Notes: generated by a model from the letters alone, not told the origin. A stretch of DNA of 25,371 nt from CAYJIL01 sp964370235 (GCA_964370235.1 CAYJIL010000027.1:1-25371), one strand, 5' to 3'. Positions 1-8,073 are shown, counted from the first letter of the stretch. Translations and numbers: made by a program.

Positions 1-70
1 CCTTGACGCTGTGTAATGCCTGCTTTGCTATGCTAGTGATAGCGTAAGTGGGCTAGGCTGTGTGTTTTAA

Positions 71-102
71 TTTGTTTTTTAGTATAAAAATTGCTATCTT
101 TA
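71..102 (+). promoter_or_regulatory. Bacteroidota-type promoter for the yigZ-pyrBI operon
   Basis: TTTG at 71-74 is followed after 20 bases by TATCTTTA at 95-102. This fits the Bacteroidota housekeeping sigma pattern (TTTG, 19-20 bases, TAnnTTTG) with one mismatch at the last base. It would give a leader of roughly 75 bases before the TTG start at 184. The consensus is established knowledge; the assignment is inference. Confidence 0.5.
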
Positions 103-183
103 CACGTTAGAAAGAGGTGCTTTTGGGTGGAGAATACCATAGGTGGCCTTGTTGTATCACTTAATAGTTAGGTAGTTAGGGTT

Positions 184-789
184 TTGGATAGTTATAATAC
201 AATAGACGGGACAGCGCGTGGCGAGTTTAAGGACAAGGGTAGTAAATTTTTAGCCTTTGCCTACTATGTTACTAGCGAAGAACAAATATCCTCGATAATT
301 CAAGATCTAAAGAAAGAGTACTACGATGCACGTCACCATTGCTACGCTTGGCGAATGGGGGCCGATGGCAAAGCTTGGAGGGCAAATGACGATGGCGAGC
401 CATCATCTACTGCTGGTAAACCCATTCTGGGGCAGCTGCTCTCTAACGAATTGACCGATATATTAGTGGTTGTGGTTCGATATTTTGGAGGCACAAAACT
501 AGGTGTTCCGGGTTTAATTCGTGCCTACAAAGAATCTACAATAGATGTATTAAATAATTCCAACATAGTTACAAAGCAGGTTGAGGCGTACTACTGCCTC
601 TCGTTTCCGTATATCGAAATGAATAGCGCAATGAAGATAGTTAAAGATTTTGGCCTAAAGATATTGGGGCAAGATTTTGATAACCGATCTTCGCTGCATA
701 TATGCTTGCCAAAATCGCAAATGGCCGCTTTTGAGGAGCGTGCCCACAAGATTAATGGTGGTGACCTAGTGTTTGAGGGGCTAAAGTAA
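184..789 (+). CDS. YigZ/IMPACT (UPF0029) family protein
   Basis: A 201-residue protein of the YigZ/IMPACT family, whose members are soluble cytoplasmic proteins linked to translation or RNA binding; the bacterial function is poorly defined. The family signature is clear: DDGEPSSTAGKPIL at residues 69-82, then VVVVRYFGGTKLG at 95-107 and GLIRAY at 110-115. The C-terminal part (from about residue 138) fits the small second domain of this family. Length is normal (about 200 residues). The start is a TTG at 184: an in-frame TAG lies at 169-171 and no in-frame ATG or GTG lies between it and the conserved N-terminus. It is the first gene of a tight operon, 8 bases before pyrB. Family assignment is secure; role is not. 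Confidence 0.92.
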   Translation: MDSYNTIDGTARGEFKDKGSKFLAFAYYVTSEEQISSIIQDLKKEYYDARHHCYAWRMGADGKAWRANDDGEPSSTAGKPILGQLLSNELTDILVVVVRYFGGTKLGVPGLIRAYKESTIDVLNNSNIVTKQVEAYYCLSFPYIEMNSAMKIVKDFGLKILGQDFDNRSSLHICLPKSQMAAFEERAHKINGGDLVFEGLK

Positions 790-797
790 GCCGCTCT

Positions 798-1751
798 ATG
801 AATGTAAAAGAAGCTGAGAAAATAATAGAAGAAACTATGCAGAGAGAGAAAAAGAGTCTAATATCAATAAACGACATCAGCAAGGAAGAGATACTTCGCT
901 TGATGGAGCTGGCGGCTCACTTCGAAAAAGAGCCATACGAAGATATTCTAAAGGGTAGAGTAATCTCTAGCCTATTCTTTGAACCATCTACACGCACAAG
1001 GCTGAGCTTTGAGAGTGCTATCAATAGGCTTGGGGGGCGTGTAATAGGTTTTTCTGAAATTTCTAACACGAGCGTATCCAAAGGTGAGACACTGCACGAC
1101 ACAATTCGCACAATATCAAATTATTGTGAGATGATAGTTATGCGTCATCACATTGAGGGTGCAGCACGATATGCTAGCGAAGCGGCAACAGTTCCGGTTG
1201 TGAACGCAGGCGATGGGTCGAACCAACACCCTAGCCAAACGCTACTAGACTTGTACTCAATCCTAAAGACTCAAGGAAGGCTTGAGGATATTAATATTAC
1301 GATGGTGGGCGATTTGAAGTATGGTCGCACAGTGCATTCGCTACTTCAGGCACTTTCGCACTTTGGCGCAAAGTTTACCTTTGTTGCACCACAAGAGCTG
1401 AGAATGCCCGATGAGTATAAATTTCAGCTCAAAGACATGGGGGTTGCATACCAAGAGACAACCAACATGAGCGAGGCGATGATGGATGCCGATATAGTGT
1501 ATATGACTAGAGTACAACGCGAGAGGTTCTCCGACCCTATGGAGTATGAGCGAGTTAAGAATCTTTATATCTTGTCGGAATCTATGCTAGAGGGGACAAA
1601 AGACAACCTCAAAATCCTACATCCACTTCCACGAGTGAACGAAATAGAGCTAGCAGTTGATAATAGTCCCAAGGCGTACTATTTTGACCAAACACGCAAT
1701 GGTGTTTATGTGCGTATGGCTATTATTTCATATTTATTGGGGCTAAAATAG
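798..1751 (+). CDS. pyrB: Aspartate carbamoyltransferase catalytic subunit
   Basis: Catalyses carbamoyl phosphate plus aspartate to N-carbamoyl-aspartate, the first committed step of pyrimidine synthesis, in the cytoplasm. The carbamoyl-phosphate site STRTR is at residues 64-68, the mobile-loop SKGE around 94-97, HPSQ at 144-147, GDLKYGRTVHS at 171-181 and the HPLPRVNE loop at 275-282. Length is 317 residues against about 305-311 for the family. The first 13 or so residues are extra and charged, so the true start may be the internal ATG at 837 (residue 14), which would give 304 residues; 798 was kept because it lies 8 bases after the upstream stop. The regulatory subunit pyrI follows, so this should be a class B (catalytic plus regulatory) holoenzyme. 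Confidence 0.97.
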   Translation: MNVKEAEKIIEETMQREKKSLISINDISKEEILRLMELAAHFEKEPYEDILKGRVISSLFFEPSTRTRLSFESAINRLGGRVIGFSEISNTSVSKGETLHDTIRTISNYCEMIVMRHHIEGAARYASEAATVPVVNAGDGSNQHPSQTLLDLYSILKTQGRLEDINITMVGDLKYGRTVHSLLQALSHFGAKFTFVAPQELRMPDEYKFQLKDMGVAYQETTNMSEAMMDADIVYMTRVQRERFSDPMEYERVKNLYILSESMLEGTKDNLKILHPLPRVNEIELAVDNSPKAYYFDQTRNGVYVRMAIISYLLGLK

Positions 1752-1789
1752 AGCCCATATACAGTTGATTATAAAAAATAAGAAGCGAT

Positions 1790-2248
1790 ATGAAGACCTA
1801 CTTAGAGGTAAGTGCGATTGAGAATGGCACTGTGATTGACCACATTCCATCACAGAGTCTGCTAAAGGTAATGAAGGTGTTAGGGCTAGAGCATAACACT
1901 ACAAATCGCATAACTTTTGGTTCGAACCTAGAGAGCAAGCGAATAGGTAAGAAGGCAATTATTAAAGTTGCCGATATGTTTATTAGCGAGCATGATATTA
2001 ACAAAGTGGCAATTTTTGCTGCCGAAGCTAGGGTGAGTTATATAGATAAGTTTTTGGTAACCCGCAAGTTAAAGGTAACAGTGCCCGATAGCTTTGAGGG
2101 CATTATCAAGTGTGCCAACCCTGCTTGTGTGACAAACCAAGAGAGTGCCGTTGAGACACGTTTTAACCTTGTTAATCGCAAAGATGTAGCCCTAAAGTGC
2201 TACTACTGCGAAAAGGTAACTCTTCAGAAGCAATTTCAAATTAAATAA
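1790..2248 (+). CDS. pyrI: Aspartate carbamoyltransferase regulatory subunit
   Basis: The 152-residue regulatory chain that binds nucleotides allosterically and links catalytic trimers through a zinc site. The N-terminal nucleotide-binding half ends near residue 95. The four zinc cysteines are all present: C108 and C113 (C-x4-C), C137 and C140 (C-x2-C). Length matches the E. coli protein (about 153). It lies 38 bases after pyrB, and its stop codon overlaps the next start by one base (TAATG), so it is translationally close-coupled to the M16 peptidase downstream. Nucleotide (CTP/ATP) control is inferred from the family. No pyrimidine-responsive attenuator is apparent upstream of pyrB. Confidence 0.97.
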   Translation: MKTYLEVSAIENGTVIDHIPSQSLLKVMKVLGLEHNTTNRITFGSNLESKRIGKKAIIKVADMFISEHDINKVAIFAAEARVSYIDKFLVTRKLKVTVPDSFEGIIKCANPACVTNQESAVETRFNLVNRKDVALKCYYCEKVTLQKQFQIK

Positions 2249-3477
2249 TGTCAAAAGAAATTATAAATGATTTTACCCTACCATCTGGTATAAGGTGTGT
2301 GCACAAAAGGGTGAAATCGGCGGCACTATATTGTGCCATGACTGTAAATGGTGGAACTCGTGATGAGCTAGAGGGCGAGCACGGTATAGCTCACCTAATT
2401 GAGCATCTGCTCTTTAAGGGTACGTCTAGGCGTAAGCCACACCATATAAACTCTCTGCTCGATAATCGTGGAGGCGAAATAAATGCCTTTACAACCAAAG
2501 AGGAGACGGTTTTGCATGCAGTGTCGCTAAAGGGCGATTTTGCTCGTAGCGTCGACCTAATTAGCGATGTGCTCTTTAACTCTACATTTCCAGAGAACGA
2601 GCTTCGCAAAGAGATCTCTATCATTCTTGATGAGATTAATTCCTATAAAGATAGTCCGTCTGAGCTCATTTTTGATGACTTCGAAGATATGCTCTTTAGC
2701 GGTTCTTCGCTAGGGCGCAATATATTGGGTTCGCCCTCGGTACTCAAAAAATTTAAGAGAGACGATCTTCACCGTTTTATAAGCAGATGTTATAATAGCG
2801 ACCAAATGGTTTTTTCGGCAGTAGGCGATATTTCGTTTAGCCGTTTTGAGCAGGTATGTCGCACCTACTTTGGCGATATTGCACCTTCGCCCCGCTCGTT
2901 TGAACGCTCACAGGCTCCTGTGCATATGGCACAAGATCGTGTAGTTAACAAGCGCACCCACCAAGCACATTGCATGATGGGAGGGTATGGGTATTCACAC
3001 AAAGACCCACGTAGAGTAACACTTGCTTTGCTTAATAATATACTGGGTGGAGTAAGTGCAAATAGCAGGCTCAATGTATCTTTGAGAGAGAAAAGTGCGC
3101 TTGTCTACAATATTGAATCGGGCTACACATCATACTCAGACACGGGCGTGACGTCTATATATTTTGGTACAGACAAAGATAATTTGGATTATGCTCGTGA
3201 GTTGGTGCACAAAGAGATACGTAAAATGTGTGATAACTCGCTTAGCTCTTTGGCTCTAGCCACTGCCAAGCGACAATTGCTGGGGCAGCTGCTTATTTCG
3301 TCTGAAAGTGGCGAGAGTAGTATGTTGTCAATGGGCAAGAGTATGTTGCTATATAACACTGTTGACACCATCGATAAAATATATGATAAGGTAAACTCTA
3401 TTAGCTCGGAGCAGCTGTTAGATGTTGCTAACCACGTCTTTAGGGAGGGTAATATATCGACACTAATATACAAATAG
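2248..3477 (+). CDS. M16 family zinc metallopeptidase (single-length)
   Basis: A 409-residue peptidase of the M16 (pitrilysin/insulinase/processing peptidase) clan. The inverted zinc motif HxxEH is H49-L-I-E52-H53, followed by LLFKGT as in bacterial and mitochondrial processing peptidases. The third zinc ligand should be E122 or E129 (69 or 76 residues after H53, both inside the spacing known for the family). Two M16 domains of about 200 residues fit the length, as in the short M16B type that works as a dimer. No signal peptide is visible, so it is probably cytoplasmic. It overlaps pyrI by one base and is 4 bases from the methyltransferase. The substrate is unknown; nothing ties it to pyrimidine synthesis beyond co-transcription. 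Confidence 0.93.
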   Translation: MSKEIINDFTLPSGIRCVHKRVKSAALYCAMTVNGGTRDELEGEHGIAHLIEHLLFKGTSRRKPHHINSLLDNRGGEINAFTTKEETVLHAVSLKGDFARSVDLISDVLFNSTFPENELRKEISIILDEINSYKDSPSELIFDDFEDMLFSGSSLGRNILGSPSVLKKFKRDDLHRFISRCYNSDQMVFSAVGDISFSRFEQVCRTYFGDIAPSPRSFERSQAPVHMAQDRVVNKRTHQAHCMMGGYGYSHKDPRRVTLALLNNILGGVSANSRLNVSLREKSALVYNIESGYTSYSDTGVTSIYFGTDKDNLDYARELVHKEIRKMCDNSLSSLALATAKRQLLGQLLISSESGESSMLSMGKSMLLYNTVDTIDKIYDKVNSISSEQLLDVANHVFREGNISTLIYK

Positions 3478-3481
3478 GCAA

Positions 3482-4135
3482 ATGACGTTTGATAAACTAC
3501 TAGATAAGTATGTGAGAGAGTTCTCCTCACAAGAGAGCGATGTGTTAAAAGAGATTGACAGGGTTACACACCAGCGTGTGTTGCAACCTCGCATGGTTTC
3601 GGGGCATATTCAAGGCCAGTTACTAACCATGTTCACAGCTATGAAAAGCCCCAAAAAGGTGCTCGAGATTGGTACTTTTACTGGCTATTCGGCAGTGTGT
3701 ATGGCAAAGGCATTGGGCGATGGTGCAGTAATTGATACCATCGATATTAACGATGAGTTAAGCTATATATCGAATGAGTTTTTTGAGAAGAGTGGCTACT
3801 CTTCGATTATTCGTCCTCACATTGGTAGTGCACTCGATGTTGTTCCTAGTTTGGGTCAAAAGTATGACTTTGTATTCATGGATGGTGACAAGCGAGAATA
3901 TCCAGACTATTATAATATGTTGATGGATGGTGGCTATCTTTTGCCGGGTGCTTTCATTCTGGCAGACAATGTTTTGTGGGATGGTAAAGTAGTTGAAGAG
4001 ATGACTGCCAAGAACCAAAAAGATCGCTATCTACAAGGTATTCTCAACTTTAATGCGATGGTACGTAACGACGATCGTGTCGAGGTGGTTATTATGCCAA
4101 TTAGAGATGGAATGAGCATTATTAGAGTTAAATAA
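3482..4135 (+). CDS. Class I SAM-dependent O-methyltransferase (COMT-like)
   Basis: A 217-residue methyltransferase of the cation-dependent catechol/caffeoyl-CoA O-methyltransferase family (Methyltransf_3). SAM motif I is LEIGTFTGYSA at residues 61-71; the acidic end of the next strand is DTIDIN at 85-90. Metal-binding positions of the family appear as D134 (FMDGDK) and D162-N163 (ADNVLWDGKV). Length is typical (about 210-220 residues). It is the last gene of the yigZ-pyrB-pyrI operon, 4 bases after the M16 peptidase, and no T-tract terminator is obvious behind it. The physiological acceptor is unknown for most bacterial members. Confidence 0.92.
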   Translation: MTFDKLLDKYVREFSSQESDVLKEIDRVTHQRVLQPRMVSGHIQGQLLTMFTAMKSPKKVLEIGTFTGYSAVCMAKALGDGAVIDTIDINDELSYISNEFFEKSGYSSIIRPHIGSALDVVPSLGQKYDFVFMDGDKREYPDYYNMLMDGGYLLPGAFILADNVLWDGKVVEEMTAKNQKDRYLQGILNFNAMVRNDDRVEVVIMPIRDGMSIIRVK

Positions 4136-4151
4136 TGTGCTCAGCCGGTAA

Positions 4152-4214
4152 TTATTGGCTATTTGTAAACACCAGTCAATTATAATTGTAATAAATTAGT
4201 TTTAAAGCCAATAA
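4152..4214. repeat. Inverted repeat across the rel promoter
   Basis: TTATTGGCT (4152-4160) and AGCCAATAA (4206-4214) are perfect 9-base inverted arms separated by 45 bases. Inside lies a perfect 12-base palindrome, CAATTATAATTG (4177-4188). The right arm falls between the -33-like and -7 elements of the proposed rel promoter. It could be an operator pair, a weak long-loop hairpin, or chance in AT-rich DNA. Confidence 0.35.
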
Positions 4215-4227
4215 ATTGTTATATTTG
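4196..4227 (+). promoter_or_regulatory. Promoter for the rel operon
   Basis: TATATTTG at 4220-4227 is a perfect match to the Bacteroidota -7 element TAnnTTTG. The -33 element is weak: TTAG at 4196-4199 (3 of 4) with a 20-base spacer. Predicted leader is about 50 bases before the ATG at 4281. Pattern seen in sequence; activity inferred. Confidence 0.6.
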
Positions 4228-4280
4228 AGGCTACCTTGTGCTCTTCTACTTGGGTGATGGGTATGTAATATATGTAAGTT

Positions 4281-6500
4281 ATGTTTTCAGCTGAAGAGGA
4301 AAAATTAATAAGAGAGCAGTTCGATGTGCTTGTAGAGTCTTGTAGGGAGTGCTTTGAGCCTGACGAAGAAGATGTTGCAATGATAACCAGTGCGTTTGAA
4401 TTTGCACATTTGGCACACATTGGTGTGCGTCGTAAGTCTGGAGAGCCATACATCTACCATCCTATTGCTGTGGCACAAATTGTTGTTACAGAGGTTGGTT
4501 TGGGCACCAAGAGCGTTGTTGCATCTTTGCTACACGATGTTGTAGAGGATACCGATTATACGGTTGATGATATAGCTAAGATGTTTGGTGACAGGGTTGC
4601 TATAATGGTTGATGGCCTAACCAAAATGAAGAAGGCCAGCGACTTTGCAGGCAAAGATGGCACTTATAACGAGCAGGCCGAGAACTTTAAAAAGATGCTG
4701 CTTACCTTGTCCGAGGATGTAAGGGTGATAATGATTAAGCTAGCCGATAGGCTTCACAATATGCGAACGTTGGACTCAATGGCTCCACACAAGCAGGTGA
4801 AGATTGCTAGCGAAACCATATATCTTTTTGCGCCGTTGGCTCACCGATTGGGTCTATACCTAATTAAAACCGAGCTAGAGGATTTGAGCTTAAAGTTCAG
4901 CTTCCCCGAAGACTACAAGGCTATTAAGCAACGACTAGAGCAAACCGAGACTTCACGTCAAGAGTATATTGCGAGGTTTAATTCGCCAATTATAGATATG
5001 CTCAATAAGCACGGCATTGAGTATGAGATTACTGGTCGTGTAAAGAGCCCATATTCGATATGGAAAAAAATGCAGCGCAAAGATATAACACTAGAAGAGG
5101 TGTTTGATCTTTTTGCTGTGAGGGTAGTATTTAAACCTGCGCCATTTATTCCAGAAAAGAGCCAGTGTTGGCATGTATATTCTTTAATAACAGATATTTA
5201 CAAGCCAAAACCAGACAGGCTACGAGACTGGATTAATATTCCAAAGGCAAATGGTTATGAGTCGCTTCACTGTACGGTGATGGGGCCCGATGGTATGTGG
5301 GCCGAGGTGCAAATACGTTCGCAAAGAATGAACGATATTGCCGAAAGGGGCTTTGCTGCACACTGGAAGTACAAAGAATACAACAACGATAGCCGTGAGG
5401 GCGAGATAGATAAGTGGATAAAAGAGGTGCGTAATGCACTTAACTGGCCAACACAAGATGCAGTAGAGTTTTTAGATGAATTTAAGCTCAACTTATACGC
5501 CTCGGAGGTGGTTGTCTTTACACCCAAAGGCGAAACTCGCACCCTAGCTAAGGGAGCAGTAGTGCTCGATTTGGCGTATGAAATTCATACTCGATTGGGT
5601 AATAAGGCAATTGGAGCCAAGGTAAACCACAAGATTCAACCCCTTGATACGGTCTTAATGAATGGCGATCAGGTAGAGATATTAACCTCGAATAATGCTG
5701 TTCCAAAGGTTGAATGGCTAAAATATGTTGTTACAGCAAAGGCTCAGCAGTGTATTAAGTCGGCTCTAAAGGGGCGAAGTGACGACAGTGTAAAGAACGG
5801 AATTCAAATATTCGACAAGGCTCTACGTGGGCTAAATACCAAGCCAACAGGTGCGCTATTTAAGAAGGTGCTACCTGCATATGATTGCTCAAATAAAGAG
5901 GAATTTTATAGCAAGTTGGGCTCGGGAATCATAACACTTGATGGGCTAGATAGAGTAGTAAAGAGCAGTGCTGCATCCAAAATTGTGAAGTATTGGTCGG
6001 TTGGTCTATCGAAGTTGCGTATATTTGGTGATTCTTCAAAAAATGAACAAATAACTGACCTACACATAGTTGATGATATATCATACATTATGGCCGATTG
6101 TTGTAGCCCAATTCCGGGTGACGATGTAATGGGACACAAAGATGGTAATATTATCACCGTGCACAAGAAGAGTTGCCCAAATGCCATTAAACTTGTGGCA
6201 CAGGATGGGGCTAATGTTGTGCCTATTGAGTGGTCATCGCAAAAGGTTAAGTCATATCTTACTCACCTAGAAATTAGGGGTTTAGATCGCATAGGTATAT
6301 TGGTAGATTTGTCTCATTTGTTGACTACACAGCTGGGGTTAAATATTCGCAAATTGCATGTTGAGAGCCATGATGGAATATTCGAAGGCTATGTAACGCT
6401 GTATGTACGCAGCCGTGCCGATTTGCAAGATATTATTAATAAACTGAGTACAATAAAGAGTGTAGGTAAGGTAAAAAGAGTAGATAATATTATAATGTAA
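4281..6500 (+). CDS. RelA/SpoT family (p)ppGpp synthetase/hydrolase
   Basis: A 739-residue long Rel/SpoT enzyme controlling the stringent response. Domains in order: HD hydrolase (about 40-200) with YHP at 59-61, HDVVEDT at 85-91 and LADRLHNMRT at 154-163, all intact; (p)ppGpp synthetase (about 250-370) with GRVKSPYSIWKKM at 252-264, the catalytic GYESLH at 325-330 and AEVQIRS at 341-347; TGS (about 407-470); a zinc-finger-like/CC region with adjacent cysteines (DCCSPIPGDD) and a downstream HKKSC; and a C-terminal ACT domain (about 660-739). The intact HD box suggests it can hydrolyse as well as make (p)ppGpp, but sequence reading cannot show the balance. It leads a three-gene operon, 16 bases before the next gene. 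Confidence 0.97.
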   Translation: MFSAEEEKLIREQFDVLVESCRECFEPDEEDVAMITSAFEFAHLAHIGVRRKSGEPYIYHPIAVAQIVVTEVGLGTKSVVASLLHDVVEDTDYTVDDIAKMFGDRVAIMVDGLTKMKKASDFAGKDGTYNEQAENFKKMLLTLSEDVRVIMIKLADRLHNMRTLDSMAPHKQVKIASETIYLFAPLAHRLGLYLIKTELEDLSLKFSFPEDYKAIKQRLEQTETSRQEYIARFNSPIIDMLNKHGIEYEITGRVKSPYSIWKKMQRKDITLEEVFDLFAVRVVFKPAPFIPEKSQCWHVYSLITDIYKPKPDRLRDWINIPKANGYESLHCTVMGPDGMWAEVQIRSQRMNDIAERGFAAHWKYKEYNNDSREGEIDKWIKEVRNALNWPTQDAVEFLDEFKLNLYASEVVVFTPKGETRTLAKGAVVLDLAYEIHTRLGNKAIGAKVNHKIQPLDTVLMNGDQVEILTSNNAVPKVEWLKYVVTAKAQQCIKSALKGRSDDSVKNGIQIFDKALRGLNTKPTGALFKKVLPAYDCSNKEEFYSKLGSGIITLDGLDRVVKSSAASKIVKYWSVGLSKLRIFGDSSKNEQITDLHIVDDISYIMADCCSPIPGDDVMGHKDGNIITVHKKSCPNAIKLVAQDGANVVPIEWSSQKVKSYLTHLEIRGLDRIGILVDLSHLLTTQLGLNIRKLHVESHDGIFEGYVTLYVRSRADLQDIINKLSTIKSVGKVKRVDNIIM

Positions 6501-6516
6501 CTTAAATTACAAGACT

Positions 6517-6918
6517 ATGTCATCACTATTTTTTTTAGTAATAGCAGCGGTTATTTTTATTATATTCAATAAGTTTATTTCGTCTAAATTTGCGGCTCAA
6601 GAGCAGGATTTTAAAGAGGAAAATGAGCCTATTGACGATAGTGATGATGATACTGAGTATGCTCTAGACCCGCTAGAGAATTACTCGATGTTGGGCGAAG
6701 GAGCAACAAATTCTTCGGCTATTGCTAGCTATCAAATGGTAGATGAAGATATGTCGAAAAGCACCTTGGCAATTGCTCAAGAGGGTGGGATTAGAGCAAG
6801 CGAAACACCTGGCGATACTGTGCAAGCTAGCAGCGAAAACGAGGATAATCAAATAGAATTTTCGCTACGTGATGCAGTAATATATTCAGAGATTATGCGT
6901 CCAAAATGGAAAGAGTAG
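6517..6918 (+). CDS. Small one-TM protein with acidic, low-complexity body
   Basis: A 133-residue protein of unknown function. One N-terminal hydrophobic segment (residues about 2-21) is followed by a lysine, suggesting a membrane anchor, possibly with the body in the cytoplasm. The middle (about 28-105) is acidic, rich in Ser, Asp and Glu, and probably disordered. The last 25 residues look ordered and constrained: EFSLRDAVIYSEIMRPKW. I recall similar short proteins ending in a D-x-R/K-x-A-V-I-Y-S-E-I-like motif in other Bacteroidales, but I cannot name a family. It sits between rel and the HIT gene with gaps of 16 and 30 bases, so it is almost certainly co-transcribed. Confidence 0.8.
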   Translation: MSSLFFLVIAAVIFIIFNKFISSKFAAQEQDFKEENEPIDDSDDDTEYALDPLENYSMLGEGATNSSAIASYQMVDEDMSKSTLAIAQEGGIRASETPGDTVQASSENEDNQIEFSLRDAVIYSEIMRPKWKE

Positions 6919-6948
6919 TACTAACCAATTTAACATAATTAAATAGAT

Positions 6949-7338
6949 ATGGCGACGATATTTTCACGCATTGTAGCAGGGGAGATCCCGTGTTACAAAA
7001 TAGCCGAAAACGATGAGTTTTTGGCTTTCTTGGATATTAACCCTTTGGCAATAGGGCACACTTTGGTAATTCCCAAAAAAGAGATAGATTACATTTTTGA
7101 TATGGATGGCGAAGAGTTAGCACGCATGATGCAGTTTGCTAAAATTGTAGCTAGGAGCATTGGCGACAATATCGAGTGCAAGAGAGTTGGGGTTGCGGTA
7201 ATGGGGCTTGAAGTTCCCCATGCACATATCCATCTTATTCCTATTTCGGGTATGGGCGATATGAATTTTAGCAATCCAAAATTGAGCTTAACACCAGAAC
7301 AATTTGAAGAGGTGCAACAGGCATTAAGAGTGGAGTAG
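6949..7338 (+). CDS. HIT family nucleotide hydrolase
   Basis: A 129-residue histidine-triad protein of the HINT/Hit-like branch. These enzymes hydrolyse nucleoside phosphoramidates, aminoacyl-adenylates or dinucleotide polyphosphates. The triad is HAHIHLIPI starting at H91 (H91, H93, H95), preceded by the usual I/L-E-V-P. The N-terminus (IFSRIVAGEIPCYKI) is the canonical start of the family, and the total length is normal (about 130). It is the last gene of the rel operon; the terminator lies 22 bases downstream. A link to nucleotide stress chemistry together with rel is plausible but inferred. Confidence 0.95.
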   Translation: MATIFSRIVAGEIPCYKIAENDEFLAFLDINPLAIGHTLVIPKKEIDYIFDMDGEELARMMQFAKIVARSIGDNIECKRVGVAVMGLEVPHAHIHLIPISGMGDMNFSNPKLSLTPEQFEEVQQALRVE

Positions 7339-7360
7339 TACTCTACTTAGTTTTCCTATA

Positions 7361-7395
7361 ATGGGGGAGATCATCATGATCTCCCCCATTTTTTT
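7361..7395 (+). terminator. Strong rho-independent terminator of the rel operon
   Basis: ATGGGGGAGATCA (7361-7373), a 3-base loop, and TGATCTCCCCCAT (7377-7389) form a perfect 13-base stem followed by a run of T to 7395. It lies 22 bases after the HIT stop codon. Confidence 0.95.
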
Positions 7396-7404
7396 GTTAC
7401 ATAA

Positions 7405-7416
7405 GTAATCGATTAC
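7405..7416. repeat. Perfect 12-base palindrome
   Basis: GTAATCGATTAC reads identically on both strands. It lies just behind the rel terminator, about 280 bases upstream of the XRE promoter. A related half (TCGATTACATAA) recurs near 7624. Could be a regulator binding site; no independent support. Confidence 0.25.
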
Positions 7417-7499
7417 AAATGTCAAAAACACCTATTTTTAAGTTATTAAATTCATAGTAATAGGGTTTCTTTGTTTTTGTAAATAGTATATTATCAGTA

Positions 7500-7531
7500 T
7501 TTTATATACTATTATATAATGTGTATCTTTA
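7500..7531 (+). promoter_or_regulatory. Orphan promoter-like element
   Basis: TTTT at 7500-7503, a 20-base spacer and TATCTTTA at 7524-7531 resemble the Bacteroidota promoter, with one mismatch in each element. No protein gene starts within 200 bases, so it would drive either a small RNA or a long leader for the XRE gene. Confidence 0.3.
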
Positions 7532-7691
7532 CTATAAATGCAAAAGGCGATAAAATAGAGTTCATAAGTACATTAAAATACATGATTTGCTATATGTAAA
7601 GCATGGTGTATCAGTGAATTATGTCGATTACATAAAGTTGTGCAGTATATCAGCTAATTTATGCTACATAGCACTGTTACAAATGTTAAAT

Positions 7692-7721
7692 TTTGATATT
7701 TCATTTAAATTATTACCTTTG
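7692..7721 (+). promoter_or_regulatory. Promoter of the XRE regulator
   Basis: TTTG at 7692-7695 and TACCTTTG at 7714-7721, 18 bases apart, match both Bacteroidota promoter elements exactly. The predicted leader before the ATG at 7755 is about 27 bases. Confidence 0.7.
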
Positions 7722-7754
7722 TAATGTGTATTAACATTTCTAAAACAAAGAATA

Positions 7755-8073
7755 ATGAGAGCAAGGCTTGCAGAATTGATACAAAACAAGGGGTTAACTT
7801 CATCTAAATTTGCTGATTTAGTGGGTGTTCAGCCCTCGAATATTTCGCACATATTATCGGGGCGTAATAACCCTAGTTATGACCTTTTGCAGAAGATTTT
7901 GACCATATTTAGCGATGTAAATCCGGACTGGCTATTGTTGGGTATGGGCGAAATGTTCCGTAGCGCAGATACAGTGCAAAAAGACGATAGTTACATAAGT
8001 AATAATTCGCAAATAGTTGAATTTAGCCCTATTATAGAACTAGATGAGCTAGCAGATGTTATAATTGAGGATA
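7755..8073 (+). CDS. XRE-type helix-turn-helix regulator, 3' end lost in gap
   Basis: At least 106 residues, cut by the run of N from 8074. The N-terminal HTH_3/XRE domain (about 3-62) is clear: KFADLVGVQPSNISHILSGR (residues 18-37) is the DNA-binding helix pair, and NPDWLLLGMGEMFR (56-69) is the usual end of the domain in small Bacteroidales regulators of this kind, which resemble phage repressors. The residues after about 70 look like a linker. It has its own promoter and stands alone; what follows it is unknown. The codon pattern resembles the neighbours. Whether it is a host regulator or the edge of an accessory element hidden in the gap cannot be decided. Confidence 0.88.

Larger units (their letters stand above)
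7339..7754. other. 416-base AT-rich intergenic region
   Basis: No credible ORF on either strand. Its contents are: the rel operon terminator (7361-7395); a perfect 12-base palindrome GTAATCGATTAC (7405-7416); an orphan promoter-like pair TTTT (7500-7503), 20 bases, TATCTTTA (7524-7531); and the promoter of the XRE gene (7692-7721). Between 7532 and 7690 I see only weak, short hairpins and a 6-codon ORF (ATG at 7538). The space could hold a small RNA or be the remains of a decayed gene. Confidence 0.5.

Noticed and set aside
3..47. Possible tail of an upstream protein (LTLCNACFAMLVIA, stop TAA 45-47)
   Set aside because: Only 14 codons are visible and no homology can be judged; could be chance.
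7396..8003. GTTACATAAGTAAT occurs twice (7396-7409 and 7990-8003)
   Set aside because: A few 14-base exact repeats are expected by chance in 25 kb of AT-rich DNA, and one copy is inside a coding region.
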